NCBI GenBank assembly: GCA_030544235.1 | Contig: CM060471.1 | Location: 11,579,348 to 11,643,347 of the forward strand | Direction of reading: 5' to 3' | Length of the DNA: 64,000 bases | From: Lepturacanthus savala | Lineage: Eukaryota > Chordata > Actinopteri > Scombriformes > Trichiuridae | In this document: positions 54,330 to 64,000 of the stretch, piece by piece | Numbering within the stretch: position 1 is the first letter of the stretch | Layout of the letters: each line of letters begins with the position of its first letter | The notes under the pieces: generated by a model | Seen by the model: only the letters and a program-made list of their open reading frames with translations | Database searches by the model: none | Told to the model about the DNA's origin: nothing | Translations under genes and position numbers: made by a program

Positions 54330-54545
54330 TAAAACTGGTATTAGATGAGCCAGGATTTATGCACACAGGAAAGATAAGGGCACGTTTTTATGGCGCAACC
54401 ACGATTCTGGAAGCACATGCGAGTCGCAGGATCATTTTTAGACTCAGACACGGCTGGAAAATCGGTGTAAGCTACTAAAAATCAGGCCGTAACATTTTAA
54501 GGCCCAAAGGCTTTTCACGGAAGCACGGAAACACCTCCCCACACT
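54330..54545. promoter_or_regulatory. Candidate conserved noncoding element
   Basis: GCACGTTTTTATGGCGCAAC, CGCAGGATCATTTTTAGACT, ACGGCTGGAAAATCGGTGTA and AATCAGGCCGTAACATTTTA lie in a repeat-free, CpG-retaining block with no open coding frame. The TTTTTATGG motif resembles Cdx/Hox-type sites. Function is inferred. Confidence 0.35.
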
Positions 54546-54792
54546 GAAAATATACTGTATTAATCACAGAGCTATTAGCACGCTGTCTGTGTTCAGGAGG
54601 AGGGGGGCAGGGGTCGACAGCTATGTGCACACTCTCAGTTACTCATGTTCTATAGATTCCTGCACCTCAAAAAAAGCAAATCTCCACATCTCCACCTTAT
54701 TAAATTCAGTGTAAAGTCACAATAGGAACACTGAGTAAATAATGACTAAGCAGAAACGTTGCTTTGTGCAGGGAAAGCTTGTTGCACCTTTT

Positions 54793-55490
54793 CACTGTTG
54801 GAAAGTAACTAAATACTTTAACAAAGTACTGGGATACTTGTGATTCAAATTCATGCTTCACTAATTTATCTTAGCTAATTTATGTCAGCTTTACACTGCA
54901 AAAAAAATCTTAACAAGTGAAAATATCTTGTTTTTGGTATAATTGAGTAAAAATATTTTTGAAATATCTTATTCCATTGGCACATAGTTTTCATTATGTC
55001 AAGCTTTTTTTTTCTTGATTTTAGCCAATTTCTTCTTATTTTCTTAAAATAAGATTGAAGTGTTTGACCTTTTTTATTTTAATGTTGTCTTTTAATCTCA
55101 TATTTTTCACTTTTTATGTCATAATTCTGCCTTTTTTTCTCATATTTATTGAAAAACATGTAAAAAGGAAAATAATACATACTACAAAATAATACATAAT
55201 ACATAATACTAATACAATAATAAGATGCTATTACTTAATGTTGGGCTAATTGCACTAAATTCAGCGTTTCCTCTGATAAGATTACATTTTTTTTCAGTGT
55301 GTACTAAAATATATAATACAACACATATACAATATAGTCTTTATAATTATATTATTATGCAAATACATTTAGCTGATAAAACTTTTATACTCAACTGAAA
55401 TTACATTTACAATTCAGGACTTTTACTTGTTTAGTATTTTTTTTGTATTTCTACTTGCACTTCTTTAGTAAAGTATCCGAATACTTGGTC
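54793..55490 (+). mobile_element. Family D element carrying a nested family C element
   Basis: The left end CACTGTTGGAAAGTAACTAA + ATACTTTAACAAAGTACTGG is a terminus I know from a common teleost MITE. The right end TTCAGGACTTTTACTTGTTT + AGTATTTTTTTTGT ... TTAGTAAAGTATCCGAATAC matches its 3' part. The middle is displaced by a family C element (54894-55301). A (TG)n array starts at the right boundary. Confidence 0.7.
54894..55301 (+). mobile_element. Family C element nested in a family D element
   Basis: It starts CACTGCAAAAAAAATCTTAA + CAAGTGAAAATATCTTGTTT + TTGGTATAATTG and ends TTACATTTTTTTTCAGTG, so inverted termini are present. Internal TTTTTATGTCATAATTCTGC-like units (55070-55150) are the family's minisatellite. 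No coding content. Confidence 0.8.
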
Positions 55491-55497
55491 TAGGCGC

Positions 55498-55500
<3 letters not shown>

Positions 55501-55547
<47 letters not shown>
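55501..55547. repeat. (TG)n microsatellite
   Basis: An uninterrupted TG run preceded by GGCGCGCG. Confidence 0.98.
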
Positions 55548-55548
<1 letters not shown>

Positions 55549-56059
55549 AGTGGGACACTGAGGCTCTGTGCAGCAGGACACTGGGCTGTTGTGGCGTTGG
55601 CGGTGGCGGGGGAACAGAGGGCCTGTATTTGCTGCTGTGTGAGCGGCATGTGTGTCTCTGTGCTGCTAAATATAGCAGCAACAACAACAATGGCAGCAGG
55701 AAATGCCTGTTTAGAAAAAAGCGCTGACCTCAGATCATATCGCTTTACAGCCAATGAATAAAAGCTCAGAGAGAGAAGGTGGAGGCTGAGGAGAACGTTT
55801 GTGTCCCCACTCGTTTGTTTCATCGCTTCATCTGTGATTCCATTAAATTAGAAAACAGGAGGATGTTGTTCATGTGGAACAGAGGAGCGATTATCACTGT
55901 TAATGCATTTAATCCAATATAGAGCAGAAGTAGAGCTGAATCAATTAATCAATTAATGGATTAGCGAGTGTTTGACATGTTGTGTTCTGGGTTTGATTTT
56001 TATTTTTTTTTTATATATCTCTGTGTTCTAGATAAACCACTCCTTGATGTTAATAACTA
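55548..56059. other. Unique noncoding stretch with a family A scrap
   Basis: At about 55930-55980, AGTAGAGCTGAATCAATTAA + TCAATTAATGGATTAG is a reverse family A end; nothing else of that copy remains. The overlapping TG-derived frames (55431-55823) are artefacts. Confidence 0.5.
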
Positions 56060-56116
56060 TTGATCATTTTTAAATGAATAATCCTTATAAAGGAATGATC
56101 ATTTAAAAATGATCAA
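56060..56116. repeat. 57-bp AT-rich hairpin
   Basis: TTGATCATTTTTAAATGA at the left is mirrored by TCATTTAAAAATGATCAA at the right, with a partly complementary centre (AATCCTTATAAAGGAATGA). It resembles a small foldback element or cruciform. Confidence 0.9.
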
Positions 56117-56248
56117 TTCAAGTTGAATTAATTGACTCGGACAAGTGACATCTGCAATACATTTCTTCAACATTTGGAGAGAACTGGGCAGGTCTCAGCA
56201 TTAAGATGCTGCAGATATAACAATGCAGAAATGAGGATGGGTTAAGAC

Positions 56249-56558
56249 TAGAGCTGCTGCTCGACTTGTCAATTAATTGTTGGAGTAACTGAACTAGTTT
56301 TAGAATCAATTGTTGGATTAGAGTCATTTTTAAGAAGTAAACATCCAATTTTCATTTTCTTTTGTCTTGTATAATAGTGAACTGATGAACCTTTGGTTGT
56401 GGACTGCTGGTGTGGACAAAAAAAGGACATTTTAGGTTGGATCTTTAGTTTTGGGAAACAGTGATTGACATTTCACACCATTTTATGAACCGAACAACTA
56501 ATCAATTCATTGTTTCAATAATCAATAGATTAATCCACTATCAGAATAGTCGTTAGTA
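56249..56558 (-). mobile_element. Family A element, reverse, near full length
   Basis: It starts CTAGAGCTGCTGCTCGACTT and reads through ATTTTTAAGAAGTAAACATC, TTGTCTTGTATAATAGTGAA, TTGTGGACTGCTGGTGTGGA and GATCTTTAGTTTTGGGAAAC to CAGAATAGTCGTTAGTATCT. The GAAGCTGGAACCAGAGAATT segment is deleted, as in the 43676 copy. Confidence 0.85.
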
Positions 56559-56562
56559 TCTT

Positions 56563-56690
56563 GTTCTATTTACTCCATTGACAGATCATTTCATGTATTT
56601 CAAGTATCTTTACTTGATATTAGATATTCATAGTTTTACTTGGAAAATACAAGATAAAAATGAAATGTGAGAAAATAATATAAGAAGTCA
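56563..56690. mobile_element. Family C-like fragment
   Basis: TCTTGTTCTATTTACTCCAT + TGACAGATCATTTCATGTAT + TTCAAG has the TTCCATTRRCAGATCATTT motif shared by family C copies (57181 and 62884). Termini are absent. Confidence 0.45.
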
Positions 56691-56728
56691 AACAAGTTTC
56701 AATGGTTTCAATAAAACCATATTAAATA

Positions 56729-56729
<1 letters not shown>

Positions 56730-56792
<63 letters not shown>
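56730..56792. repeat. (TG)n into (TA)n microsatellite
   Basis: A short TG run passes directly into about 55 bp of AT. Confidence 0.97.
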
Positions 56793-56795
<3 letters not shown>

Positions 56796-57101
56796 GAGCC
56801 CCTGTTGTCTCTGTAGGTGTTTGGCCTGCGACTCAGAACTTCTCGCTGTATGAGCGTCTTGTTCGTGTGTGTTTGCATTTCATCGGTGCAGCGGCCAGAA
56901 GATGGATGAGTCCTTCACTGCCGATAACTCTGCTTTTTACCAGCGTTAGCTAGCAGGCGGCTAATGGCCTGTGATCCCTCTTCATCTCAAATAGACTGGA
57001 ACATCTAAGACTGTTGGTCTGTCACTGAGAAACCACTTCTATATACAGACCCACCATGATGGACAACTGGTCAAACAGCAGCCTGCAGACTGTCTGCTTC
57101 A
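56793..57101. other. Unique noncoding stretch
   Basis: Nothing recognisable is seen. Confidence 0.4.
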
Positions 57102-57805
57102 CACTGCAGAAATAAATGCCGAACAACAGAATATCTTCTGTTTGGGGCAATTAGTGCAATTATCTTCAATTATCTGATTCCATTAGCTGATCATTTTGCT
57201 TATTTTGCTTTTTTTCTTGATTTTGGTCAATTTAATCTTGTTTTAGTTGAAAAATGTAAGAGAACAAGTCATTATAAGAGGTATAAATTTGTACAAATTA
57301 ATATTTTTTTCTTAAAACAAGATTTAATTGGAAAATTCAAGATGAAAGTTAGGAAATAAAACATCCAAAAATCTGGTTTCAAGAAAATGAAAAAAATAAA
57401 AATGACCAAAATCAATTAAATAAACTTGGAAAAAAAGCAAAATTGTCTATCAGTGGAATAAATGATAATTCTAGTAAATTTTAGAATATTTTAATGAAAA
57501 CAAGATATTTTAGCTTGTTTATGTTTTTGTAGTGGACACTGACAAGTATTTTATGAACATTGTGAAAATAATGACTTTTGTCAAACAATTTAGAATCAGT
57601 TTTTCTTTAAACAAAAATCAATCATATTTTTGATAATCAATCATATTTTTTTTAAATGTTCTGAATCAAGAAAGAACATTTGAAATAAGTGAAATTATCT
57701 GTGAATAAAATAAGAAAATTCAAACTATTCAACTAATTGAATCAAAAACCAGATATTTTGTCTTAAGATTTTTTATTTTTTTCAATTTTTTTTTTTTTTT
57801 GCAGT
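57102..57805. mobile_element. One or two family C elements in tandem
   Basis: The left end CACTGCAGAAATAAATGCCG is followed by TGATTCCATTAGCTGATCAT + TTTGCTTATTTTGC and TTTTTCTTGATTTTGGTCAA. One right-end-like motif, TTTTTGTAGTG, lies at about 57524-57534 and a second, TTTTTTTTTTTTTTGCAGTG, at 57786-57805. The second half (57535-57805) may be a separate truncated copy. No coding content. Confidence 0.65.
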
Positions 57806-58552
57806 GGAAGGAACAAAAACGAAGGCGGCGTCGGTCCCTCGATCCGTCAGAGCTCATTTATCCAAGCAGTTTGCCAACAACACACGGATTTAGACAACGA
57901 GAGGAAATTAGGTCGGAGTAAACATTCCTGCTACATGTAAACTCATCAGCTCTCGCAGAAGGTTCCAGAAACTCCGTCTCCTCGCAGATGAAGTGGAGGA
58001 AAAAGTTTAGCGATGGGGTTTGAGTCCTGTGACCGTGTACGTTTGCGTCATGGCTGCTCGACCGCGGCGCTGCACACGTCAAGAACACGAGGAGCTGGAA
58101 TATTTCCTCCCAGCAGTCATGGGAATCTTAATATTCACAATCCAGCTCCTGATTGTTCCTGCTCTGCTTTAAGCTCTTCGCTTCGCAAACAGCCAAACGC
58201 TAAACACTTCAGCCTCTCGATTAGATCACTGCTCCGCGCTCATGATTACACGGACAAACACTGGGATTGTCTCGTTGGGACGTTATTATTATATTAATTA
58301 GGCTGATAAATTTCAATAAATAGAAAAGTTCCCCAGAGACCAGAGAAATGGACCCAAAGGTCACATCAGCGTTTATCTGATCCGGATGTTGAGGTTCAGT
58401 TTCGAAAATGGAAACAGCATCAAGGTTTATATTCCGCCAACAACAAAATACAATAATATTAAAAGATTTAGTGGAGAACTTTCCTGCAGTTCTAGAAGAT
58501 TTTTATGTTAGAATAAGTGAATTATTAAGGTCACAGACATCGTAGTTTCCTT
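57806..58552. other. Unique stretch with possible conserved elements
   Basis: The segments at about 57830-57990 and 58190-58420 are repeat-free (GGACGTTATTATTATATTAA + TTAGGCTGATAAATTTCAAT). Two frames of 76-94 residues overlap on opposite strands without recognised domains. Confidence 0.3.
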
Positions 58553-58705
58553 TGACCCTTTTTACTCCGCCAAGGAACTTATCTTTTACCTGTCTGTCTG
58601 ATTGCAAAATATCTCCAAAATTTTGTCAAATTTTGATGATAGTCTGGATGAAATCCTGGTTTCTGGATCATTTTGCGTTTTTTGGTAACATTGCGGTAAA
58701 TGGAC
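58553..58705 (+). mobile_element. Fragment of a dispersed teleost repeat (CTCCGCCAAGGA type)
   Basis: TTTTTACTCCGCCAAGGAAC + TTATCTTTTACCTGTCTGTC, AATATCTCCAAAATTTTGTC and TGATAGTCTGGATGAAATCC + TGG follow the order of a repeat known to me from many fish genomes (ACTCCGCCAAGGAGGTTATG...GTCTGTCTG). I cannot assign its class with confidence. Confidence 0.6.
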
Positions 58706-58984
58706 CATCAAACAGGCACCATTGTTTGGTGTCATCCATCAATCCATCAATAATAGGCTATGATTTGGATGTTTGGATGGGTATAAGTAAAATAATGTGA
58801 CTAAATATACATACAGTATAGCTTAATTATGACTCAGTATGCCAATATATTATATATACAGATTAAGGTTGACCTCAGTATTTGAAAAATCCTGGCGACA
58901 GCCCTGGTTGAAGCTAATGACTTAACAACAGAACTTTTAATGATATCAATGGAACGCCGAAGACAGAGAGAGATAAAAAGAGAA
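58706..58984. other. Unique noncoding stretch
   Basis: Nothing recognisable is seen. Confidence 0.35.
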
Positions 58985-59070
58985 AACAGTTATTGACATT
59001 TTATAAACCAAACACCTAATTGCTGAATCGTTTCAATAATCGTTAGATATATTTGTTAGTTGTAGCTCTA
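58985..59070 (-). mobile_element. Family A 5' end fragment, reverse
   Basis: ACAGTTATTGACATTTTATA + AACCAAACACCTAATTGCTG and GTTAGTTGTAGCTCTA match the reverse of the family's first 90 bp. The terminus is well kept; the rest is missing. Confidence 0.75.
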
Positions 59071-59610
59071 TTATAGTCTTTGGGATTGGTTTTCCTTTCA
59101 AATTCCTATATCAAAAGTAGCTTCAGTCGACTTTAAAGACCAAATGTTCCTCTGAACTTTCTGACCCTCATAATTCTGACTGACTATGGAAGATTTAATC
59201 TCTACCGCACCGTCTCCTGTTTTAACGTCTACAAACACGATTAAACTCGTACCAACCTGAACAGCTAATGATGGTGATTTAATGAGCATCTATTTAAGGC
59301 TCATTGATATAAAAAGAGCTGGGACCTCCTGTGCTATACGTATCAATTACTGCATATTTTCAGAGCTTAGTGGTGGGTGAAGCCCGATGGACAAATATTT
59401 GGCGTGTCCGAGCAAACATTTCCCCCGCGTGTGTAACGCTGAGGAACAGCGGAGCTGTGTCGGTGTCCTTCAGTGGATCCAGAGCTGCATAAACACTGTG
59501 GCTGGAGGTGTTTACATGAATCTCCAGCAGACGTGTGCTCAGGCGTCCACGGAACAAGTTTAATGCGTTGGTGGCATCGGTCAATCTGACCTTCCTGAGA
59601 ACCTGTGGTT
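59071..59610. other. Unique noncoding stretch
   Basis: A 97-residue reverse frame (59360-59653) lies in CpG-containing unique sequence. No domain is recognised. Confidence 0.35.
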
Positions 59611-59645
59611 TGTGAGTGTGTGTGTGTCTGTCAGTGTGTGTGTGA
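59611..59645. repeat. Interrupted (GT)n tract
   Basis: GT runs with GAG and CTGTCA interruptions. Confidence 0.85.
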
Positions 59646-60279
59646 GATATCATTTGGAATGAGCAGGTCCGCCTCCCTCCGGCCTGAAAGTGCCTTTTGT
59701 TTGTTGTGTCAGAGGTTAAAGGTCAGTGTGAAACATATACATGTTTGTATATTTTACTCATGTTGTCTCAAAAGCTCAGGTTGCTGCAGGAATATAAAAA
59801 AATAAAGCAAACTGCCAGTGCAACGGCAAACACATAATTAGGAATATTTAAAAGTGTTAATGATCACTGTCATGGTTACCAAAGGGAAAGAAATACTCTG
59901 CATCACCCAAAATTAGTTGAAGCTGCTTTCACTTTAGAGTCACCAGTCTATGTCAATGTATTTTGTTGTTGCCTTAAAAGCATCTCAGAGGTCAAAGGTC
60001 AGAATAAAAGCCTCAGCTAAACTCCTTGAATGTAAATGTGAAAGCTGAGCATTGTCTCCAGCAGCAGGACGTCTGCTGTGTCTGAATCTGAAGATTGATT
60101 TAATACCTTAAGAATCTGTGGAATGTTGGTGCAATGATTCTCCTGAGATCATTTTCATTTGTGGTCATATACTGTCTGTAAACCTTTTTACATCAGACCC
60201 TCATCAGATACATTTTTGCTTGTAGATGTTTTATTACAAAAAGTGCATGAAACTCAAAAAATAAACAATTCCATTTCTT
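59646..60279. other. Unique noncoding stretch
   Basis: Nothing recognisable is seen. Confidence 0.4.
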
Positions 60280-60352
60280 TTTGCTAGGGACCCCCTGGAA
60301 CCCCCACAAGGCCCCCTGGGGGTCCTCAGGTCCACTTTGAGAACCACTGATG
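60280..60352. mobile_element. End fragment of a dispersed element (GAGAACCACTG motif)
   Basis: GCTAGGGACCCCCTGGAACC, GGCCCCCTGGGGGTCCTCAG and CACTTTGAGAACCACTGATG resemble a GC-rich end seen in many fish dispersed repeats. GGCCCCCTGGGGGTCC is itself a near-palindrome. Only this end is visible. Confidence 0.45.
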
Positions 60353-60524
60353 TTCAGAACATTCTCAGGGTCATGTGTATCACAGTTCATATGAGTTCCT
60401 TTAATGGTGATTGTTAATTAGCCCTGACCTCTGGCCTCAAACTGCCTCAGCAAAGCTTTTTGCTTTATTTGACAGAAATTTAGTGTAATAATCATCAGTA
60501 TGTTTAAATTAGTATAGAATTAAA

Positions 60525-60770
60525 TCAGAATAGGAAATGTTGTATTTATTCCTTTAGATTGTGATGTTTTTCTCTCCATGTGGAGCAGGTCTCCTTCTAT
60601 AAAGCTGATATGTTTCCACAGTAGCTCAGAATAAACACTCTGGAGATGGACTTTGTGATTTTCATGTCTGCTGTAGTCTCTCCTACATGTTGGGAGACTC
60701 AGCACCTGTACCTTTAATATAGAAACTAAACACTGTCCCTTTATCACAGAAACTATGCACATTCAGATCA
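60525..60770 (+). mobile_element. Family B element, 5'-truncated, with duplicated terminal unit
   Basis: TCCTTTAGATTGTGATGTTT, ATATGTTTCCACAGTAGCTC + AGAATAAACACTCTGGAG and TCATGTCTGCTGTAGTCTCT + CCTACATG match the family's middle. The end has two 27-bp-type units (CCTTTAATATAGAAACTAAA and CCTTTATCACAGAAACTATG). Confidence 0.75.
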
Positions 60771-61139
60771 ATCTGCAGCTTTAAATCTGATGCTTCATGT
60801 CTGCCATACTTCAAATGTTTGGGTTGATAATATTCTAACTTTTCTGACTCAGTTGGGCATAACAAAACTTTTATTACAGTTTCTTTGCATGAATTGAAAA
60901 CAAATAAAACCACTGGATGGAGGCGTAATGAGTTTGACCAGTTACTATCTCAGCCAACAACTTTAATCAGAGTTTTACAGTGTTTCCCACTGAGCAGGCT
61001 GATTTGAAACGTGATGTGGTTTTTCTCTGTGTTGGACTGAAACCTCACCTCGCCTAAGGATCTGATTCCCGCCTTTTCAGGTATTGTTTCTGTGTTTTAG
61101 ATTCTGGTTCTCCAGTCTGCTGCTGATATACAGCCATAT
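60771..61139. other. Unique noncoding stretch
   Basis: Nothing recognisable is seen. Confidence 0.4.
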
Positions 61140-61517
61140 TTATTCTTGTTGTAAGAGAACTAAAAGGTAAATTGTTTGACTTTTTTTCATAATGTCTTTT
61201 TATCTTGTATTTTTTTTATTTTTGACTTTTATGACATATTTGCCAAAATCAAGGGGAAAAAAAATAAAATGAGCAGAATGATCTGCTGATGTAATCAGAC
61301 AATTCAAGATAATTCAACTTAATATTGAACTAACTGAAGCAAAACAAGATATTTTCACCTGAACAGATTTTGCAATGTAAATACAAACTACAAGATATTA
61401 GTTAACAAGTCAAAATGATTTAAGCAAACTAGATAAATAGATGGAATTCTATTCCATATTGGTCTTATTGTACCAAAAACAAGTTTTGACCTGATGAGAT
61501 TAAATTTTTTGCAGTGC
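61140..61517. mobile_element. Family C element
   Basis: Internal units TTTGACTTTTTTTCATAATG + TCTTTTTATCTTG and TTTTGACTTTTATGACATAT, then AAACAAGATATTTTCACCTG, TGGTCTTATTGTACCAAAAA + CAAG and a TTAAATTTTTTGCAGTG end at about 61516. The left terminus is lost. Confidence 0.7.
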
Positions 61518-62215
61518 ACACTTTCCTGATCACAGATGGACTCGGGGCCAATTAAAACAGCGACTTGAGGCTAAATTGAGGCTGATTGAATGACTGCTGC
61601 TGCCGACTCAGCACTGAGCCCCGTTCCCTTTTCACACTCTGACACGTCTGCAGCCGGCGGCTCGCTCTGACGTCCCATGTTTGACAGCACAAAAGCTGTT
61701 TTATTTCAAAATATTTGCTCAATAATTCAGAGACAGATGTGCTCGTATTCCCATAGATTTGATTTCACGCAACATGAAATAAAAGCTCGCCCCCCGCTCG
61801 TAAAACGCACTGGTAAGCGGAGTCTGCTGCGGGTTCGTTATTTTGCAGGGATGGATTTCAGATTGTTATCAGGGATTGTCCAAAGACTACACATGCCTTC
61901 ACTGCTACACCAGCTCCTGGCACCGCAGCGTGTTTGCTCAGTTCTTCGTCCGCACCGACAGACTTATGGAGTCAGTCGCACGGTTACATTCAGGCTGCTG
62001 GATGCCAATAAAAATGTTGTACTCATGTCTTCTTGTGTCTGCTGATCTGGCTCCTCGGGGCGTCCGACAGCTCCGTCGTTTCTGTGCTCGATGCCCAAGG
62101 ACATGTCAGGATGTTCTATCAAAACAGGCCCAACGAGGTGGAAACCAGCAGATTATTCCCTGCAAACTGTGACTCAGTGATTGTTGCAGGACGAGTCATG
62201 TCTGCTTCAGCGTGT
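61518..62215 (+). other. Unclassified GC-richer stretch with several open forward frames
   Basis: Three forward frames are open in overlapping pieces: 61677-62045, 61843-62172 and 62033-62329. The last contains SVVSVLDAQGHVRMFYQNRP followed by NEVETSRLFPANCDSVIVAG. A pyrimidine-rich segment ending GACAG at about 62071 could be a splice acceptor. No domain is recognised in any frame, and the open frames may reflect base composition. It could be an unrecognised exon, a pseudogene or a repeat. Confidence 0.15.
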
Positions 62216-62250
62216 GCATGCATGCGTGTGTGTGTGTGTGTGCACATGCA
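62213..62250. repeat. Short GCATGCGTG/(TG)n tract
   Basis: TGCATGCATGCGTG followed by TG units. Confidence 0.85.
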
Positions 62251-62407
62251 GTTTAGAAAATGCTGTTGTATTTTAGTTAGAAACTCCTTTAGCTCCGTTT
62301 TCATTGATGCAACGAGTGTGAGTTGTTGAGACTCAGCTGCTGCAGAAGATTCAGTTTAGATCTGTTAGATTATAAATGATAGATAGAAATGATATTATGA
62401 TATTATT
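62251..62407. other. Unique noncoding stretch
   Basis: Nothing recognisable is seen. Confidence 0.4.
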
Positions 62408-62705
62408 CAATGAATCGTCCAATTATCACATTAATCACCAACGATAATTGATTAATGGATGTGGGTCATTCTTAAGAAAAAATTGTCCCAATTCTCTAAA
62501 TCCAGCTTCTTCAGATCTGATTATTTTATGGTTTCTTTAGTCTAAGATAATAGTAAACTGATGATCTTTGGGTTGGTCTGGATAAAAAAAAAAACTTTTT
62601 AGGTTGAATCTTCAGCTTTAGGAAACAGTGATCAAAATTGTACAAAATTGTATGAACAAAGCAACTAATTAAGGTTCAATAATCAATAGATTAATAACAA
62701 TTAAA
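62408..62705 (-). mobile_element. Family A element, reverse, near full length
   Basis: CAATTATCACATTAATCACC, TCATTCTTAAGAAAAAATTG, ATCTGATTATTTTATGGTTT + CTTTAGTC, GTAAACTGATGATCTTTGGG and TAGGTTGAATCTTCAGCTTT + AGGAAACAGTGATC keep the reverse family order. Both termini are eroded. Confidence 0.83.
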
Positions 62706-62799
62706 GTATTTGTTTTACTTTGAGTGATAGTATCTGAGTACTTCAGACCTGCAGACCTGTAGTTACTTTACTAAAAGACCTGTAAATAAAATTGTTCCA

Positions 62800-63165
62800 C
62801 AAAAAATGAATACTTGCCAGCTAAAAGTATTGTTTTTGGTACAATTAGTCCAATATTAAGTAGAATTATCTTTAATTACTTGATTTCATCAGCACATCAT
62901 TTCACTTATTTCGTTTTTTTGTTGTTTTTTTTATTTTGGCAAAATATGAGTCAAAAACACATTATGATAAAAAGTCAAACAATTTACTTCATTAATTAAA
63001 TTTTCTTAAAACATTTATAAATTGGAAAAAAAAAACAATAAAGAAGAAAACAAGAAAGAAAAACTTGAAATAATTATGAAAGAAGTAAATTGTGCTTAAT
63101 ATTGGACAAATTGTATTGGACAAAGATATTTTCAAATGTTAAGATTGTTTTCTTTTTTTCAGTAT
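62800..63165. mobile_element. Family C element
   Basis: AAGTATTGTTTTTGGTACAA + TTAGTCCAATATTAAG, TTGATTTCATCAGCACATCA + TTTCACTTATTTCG, an internal AAAACACATTATGATAAAAA + GTCAAAC unit and a TTTTCTTTTTTTCAGTATG right end. The left CACTGCAAAAA is decayed (CCACAAAAAATG). Confidence 0.7.
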
Positions 63166-63784
63166 GAAAACTGAGAAGAAAGATTTAAAAAACCTTCATA
63201 AAAGATAGCAGACAGTCGCTGCTCCTCGACTCCACCTGACCACGGTGATGATGTCACAGCTGAAACAGGATGCGTGGTGCAGCAGCGGCGATGTTCGACA
63301 GCTTTATATGTCAACTCTACCTGCTCTGACATCTTCATGGCTTTGGCTTCACTCAGGCTGTGGTTTATTGTGGGTGAAAACAGTTCAGATCAGATTCCCT
63401 CGCTGAGCTTTGAATTAAACTGTCACAAGACGCCAAAATAACTCCCAGAATCTATAAAAGCAGTTTATTATGACACAGGCTCGACATGATACCTGCGGGC
63501 GTCCAGACAATAGGCAACATGATCATGTGATAGGAGGAATAAACCGGCGGCTGAGCTGCCTCTCGATGATGAAGGTTGTGGATCAGAGGTTCGTTGGCAG
63601 CTTTATTAGCGGAGCTGGAACCTGAGACCCAGAGTCTCAGAGCTGATGCAGCCGCTGTCACAGTTTCTGTTTGATTCATCGAATCCTTTAGAAAAAGCAC
63701 GTCATCACGAGTCTGCAGCCAAACATGCTGATCTGTTAGAGATTACATCAACCTGCTCCCTGATATCCACTGTCAAATAAAAGC
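63166..63784. other. Unique noncoding stretch
   Basis: Balanced composition at about 63220-63720. An 82-residue reverse frame (63452-63700) has no recognised domain. Conserved noncoding DNA is possible. Confidence 0.3.
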
Positions 63785-63850
63785 AGACTTTAAAGGGACA
63801 ATACGTAACTCAGAGATTCCGTCTCATTAGTGGAACATTTAGAGAGTTGA
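63785..63850 (+). mobile_element. Family B 5' end fragment
   Basis: GACTTTAAAGGGACAATACG + TAACTCAGAGATTCC matches the TTTAAAGGAACAGTGCGTAA terminus seen at 20846. Only the first 50-60 bp is present. Confidence 0.55.
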
Positions 63851-64000
63851 GTCAGTGCCCTGCTGCTCCACCAGTCTTTATTCCACATATATGACGAAGA
63901 TTTGATTTGATTTTGATGTGAAAACATTTTACACAGAAAAATAACCATCAAAACATCTAGAAACCAGACTTTACCCGAGATCTGAGTCAGTTCATGTTTG
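63851..64000. other. Unique noncoding end of window
   Basis: Nothing recognisable is seen. Confidence 0.4.

Noticed and set aside
1..64000. tRNA, rRNA or known miRNA genes
   Set aside because: No internal promoter box pair, clover-leaf arrangement or familiar mature miRNA sequence was found by eye on either strand; a covariance-model scan was not possible here.

Overview
The window looks like teleost fish nuclear DNA, probably from a spiny-rayed (percomorph-like) species. The evidence is an AT-rich background, very abundant (CA/TG)n and (AT)n microsatellites, and many short non-autonomous DNA transposons of types I know from teleost genomes. I see no bacterial, viral or organellar gene organisation. 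No open reading frame could be tied to a protein family. Nearly all of the longer ones are translations of dinucleotide repeats, minisatellites or transposon relics. I therefore annotate the window as intergenic or deep intronic DNA with no supported protein-coding gene and no recognised RNA gene.

The dispersed repeats fall into families, with names used only here. Family A is a roughly 300-375 bp element with TAGAGCTGCAAC / TTGCAGCTCTA ends and about 20 copies on both strands; the copy at 41940-42312 keeps a perfect 8-bp target-site duplication, which points to the hAT superfamily. Family B begins near TTTAAAGGAACAGT and often carries tandem 27-bp units at one end. Family C is AT-rich with CACTGCAAAAA-like ends and an internal 20-24 bp minisatellite. 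Family D has CACTGTTGGAAAGTAACT-type ends. Family E is an AACCCAAACATGATGTTTT-type repeat. F is an inverted pair at 29.3 and 51.6 kb. Single elements include foldback elements (6.9 and 41.5 kb), a GGCC-ended element (7.2 kb), a Tc1-like 3' relic (39.5 kb), an 871-bp hAT-like element (46.3 kb) and a piggyBac-like element (53.5 kb).

Layout: 0-6.5 kb holds unique DNA, A/C fragments and a small foldback. 6.9-8 kb is a pile-up of transposons ending in (TA)n. 10.1-13.2 kb has three A copies, a B copy and another A copy. 19.3 kb has a CA-rich minisatellite. 26.4-27.7 kb has a TATAC-type repeat holding two adjacent hairpins. 30-33.7 kb has A, polypurine DNA, A and an expanded B. 33.9-37.4 kb is the best block of conserved-noncoding-like sequence, interrupted by C, A and E copies. 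37.8-39.3 kb has a cluster of long TG arrays. 41.2-45.1 kb has several transposons. 45.5-47.8 kb is a 10-bp minisatellite split by the hAT-like element. 49.1-51.8 kb has an inverted duplication around a 131-bp hairpin. 53-64 kb has further transposons, one nested in another.

Stretches that lack repeats, have balanced composition and contain many TAAT-type homeodomain cores are flagged as possible regulatory elements, as might be expected near a developmental gene. That is inference from composition only. It needs cross-species alignment, and no neighbouring gene is visible here.
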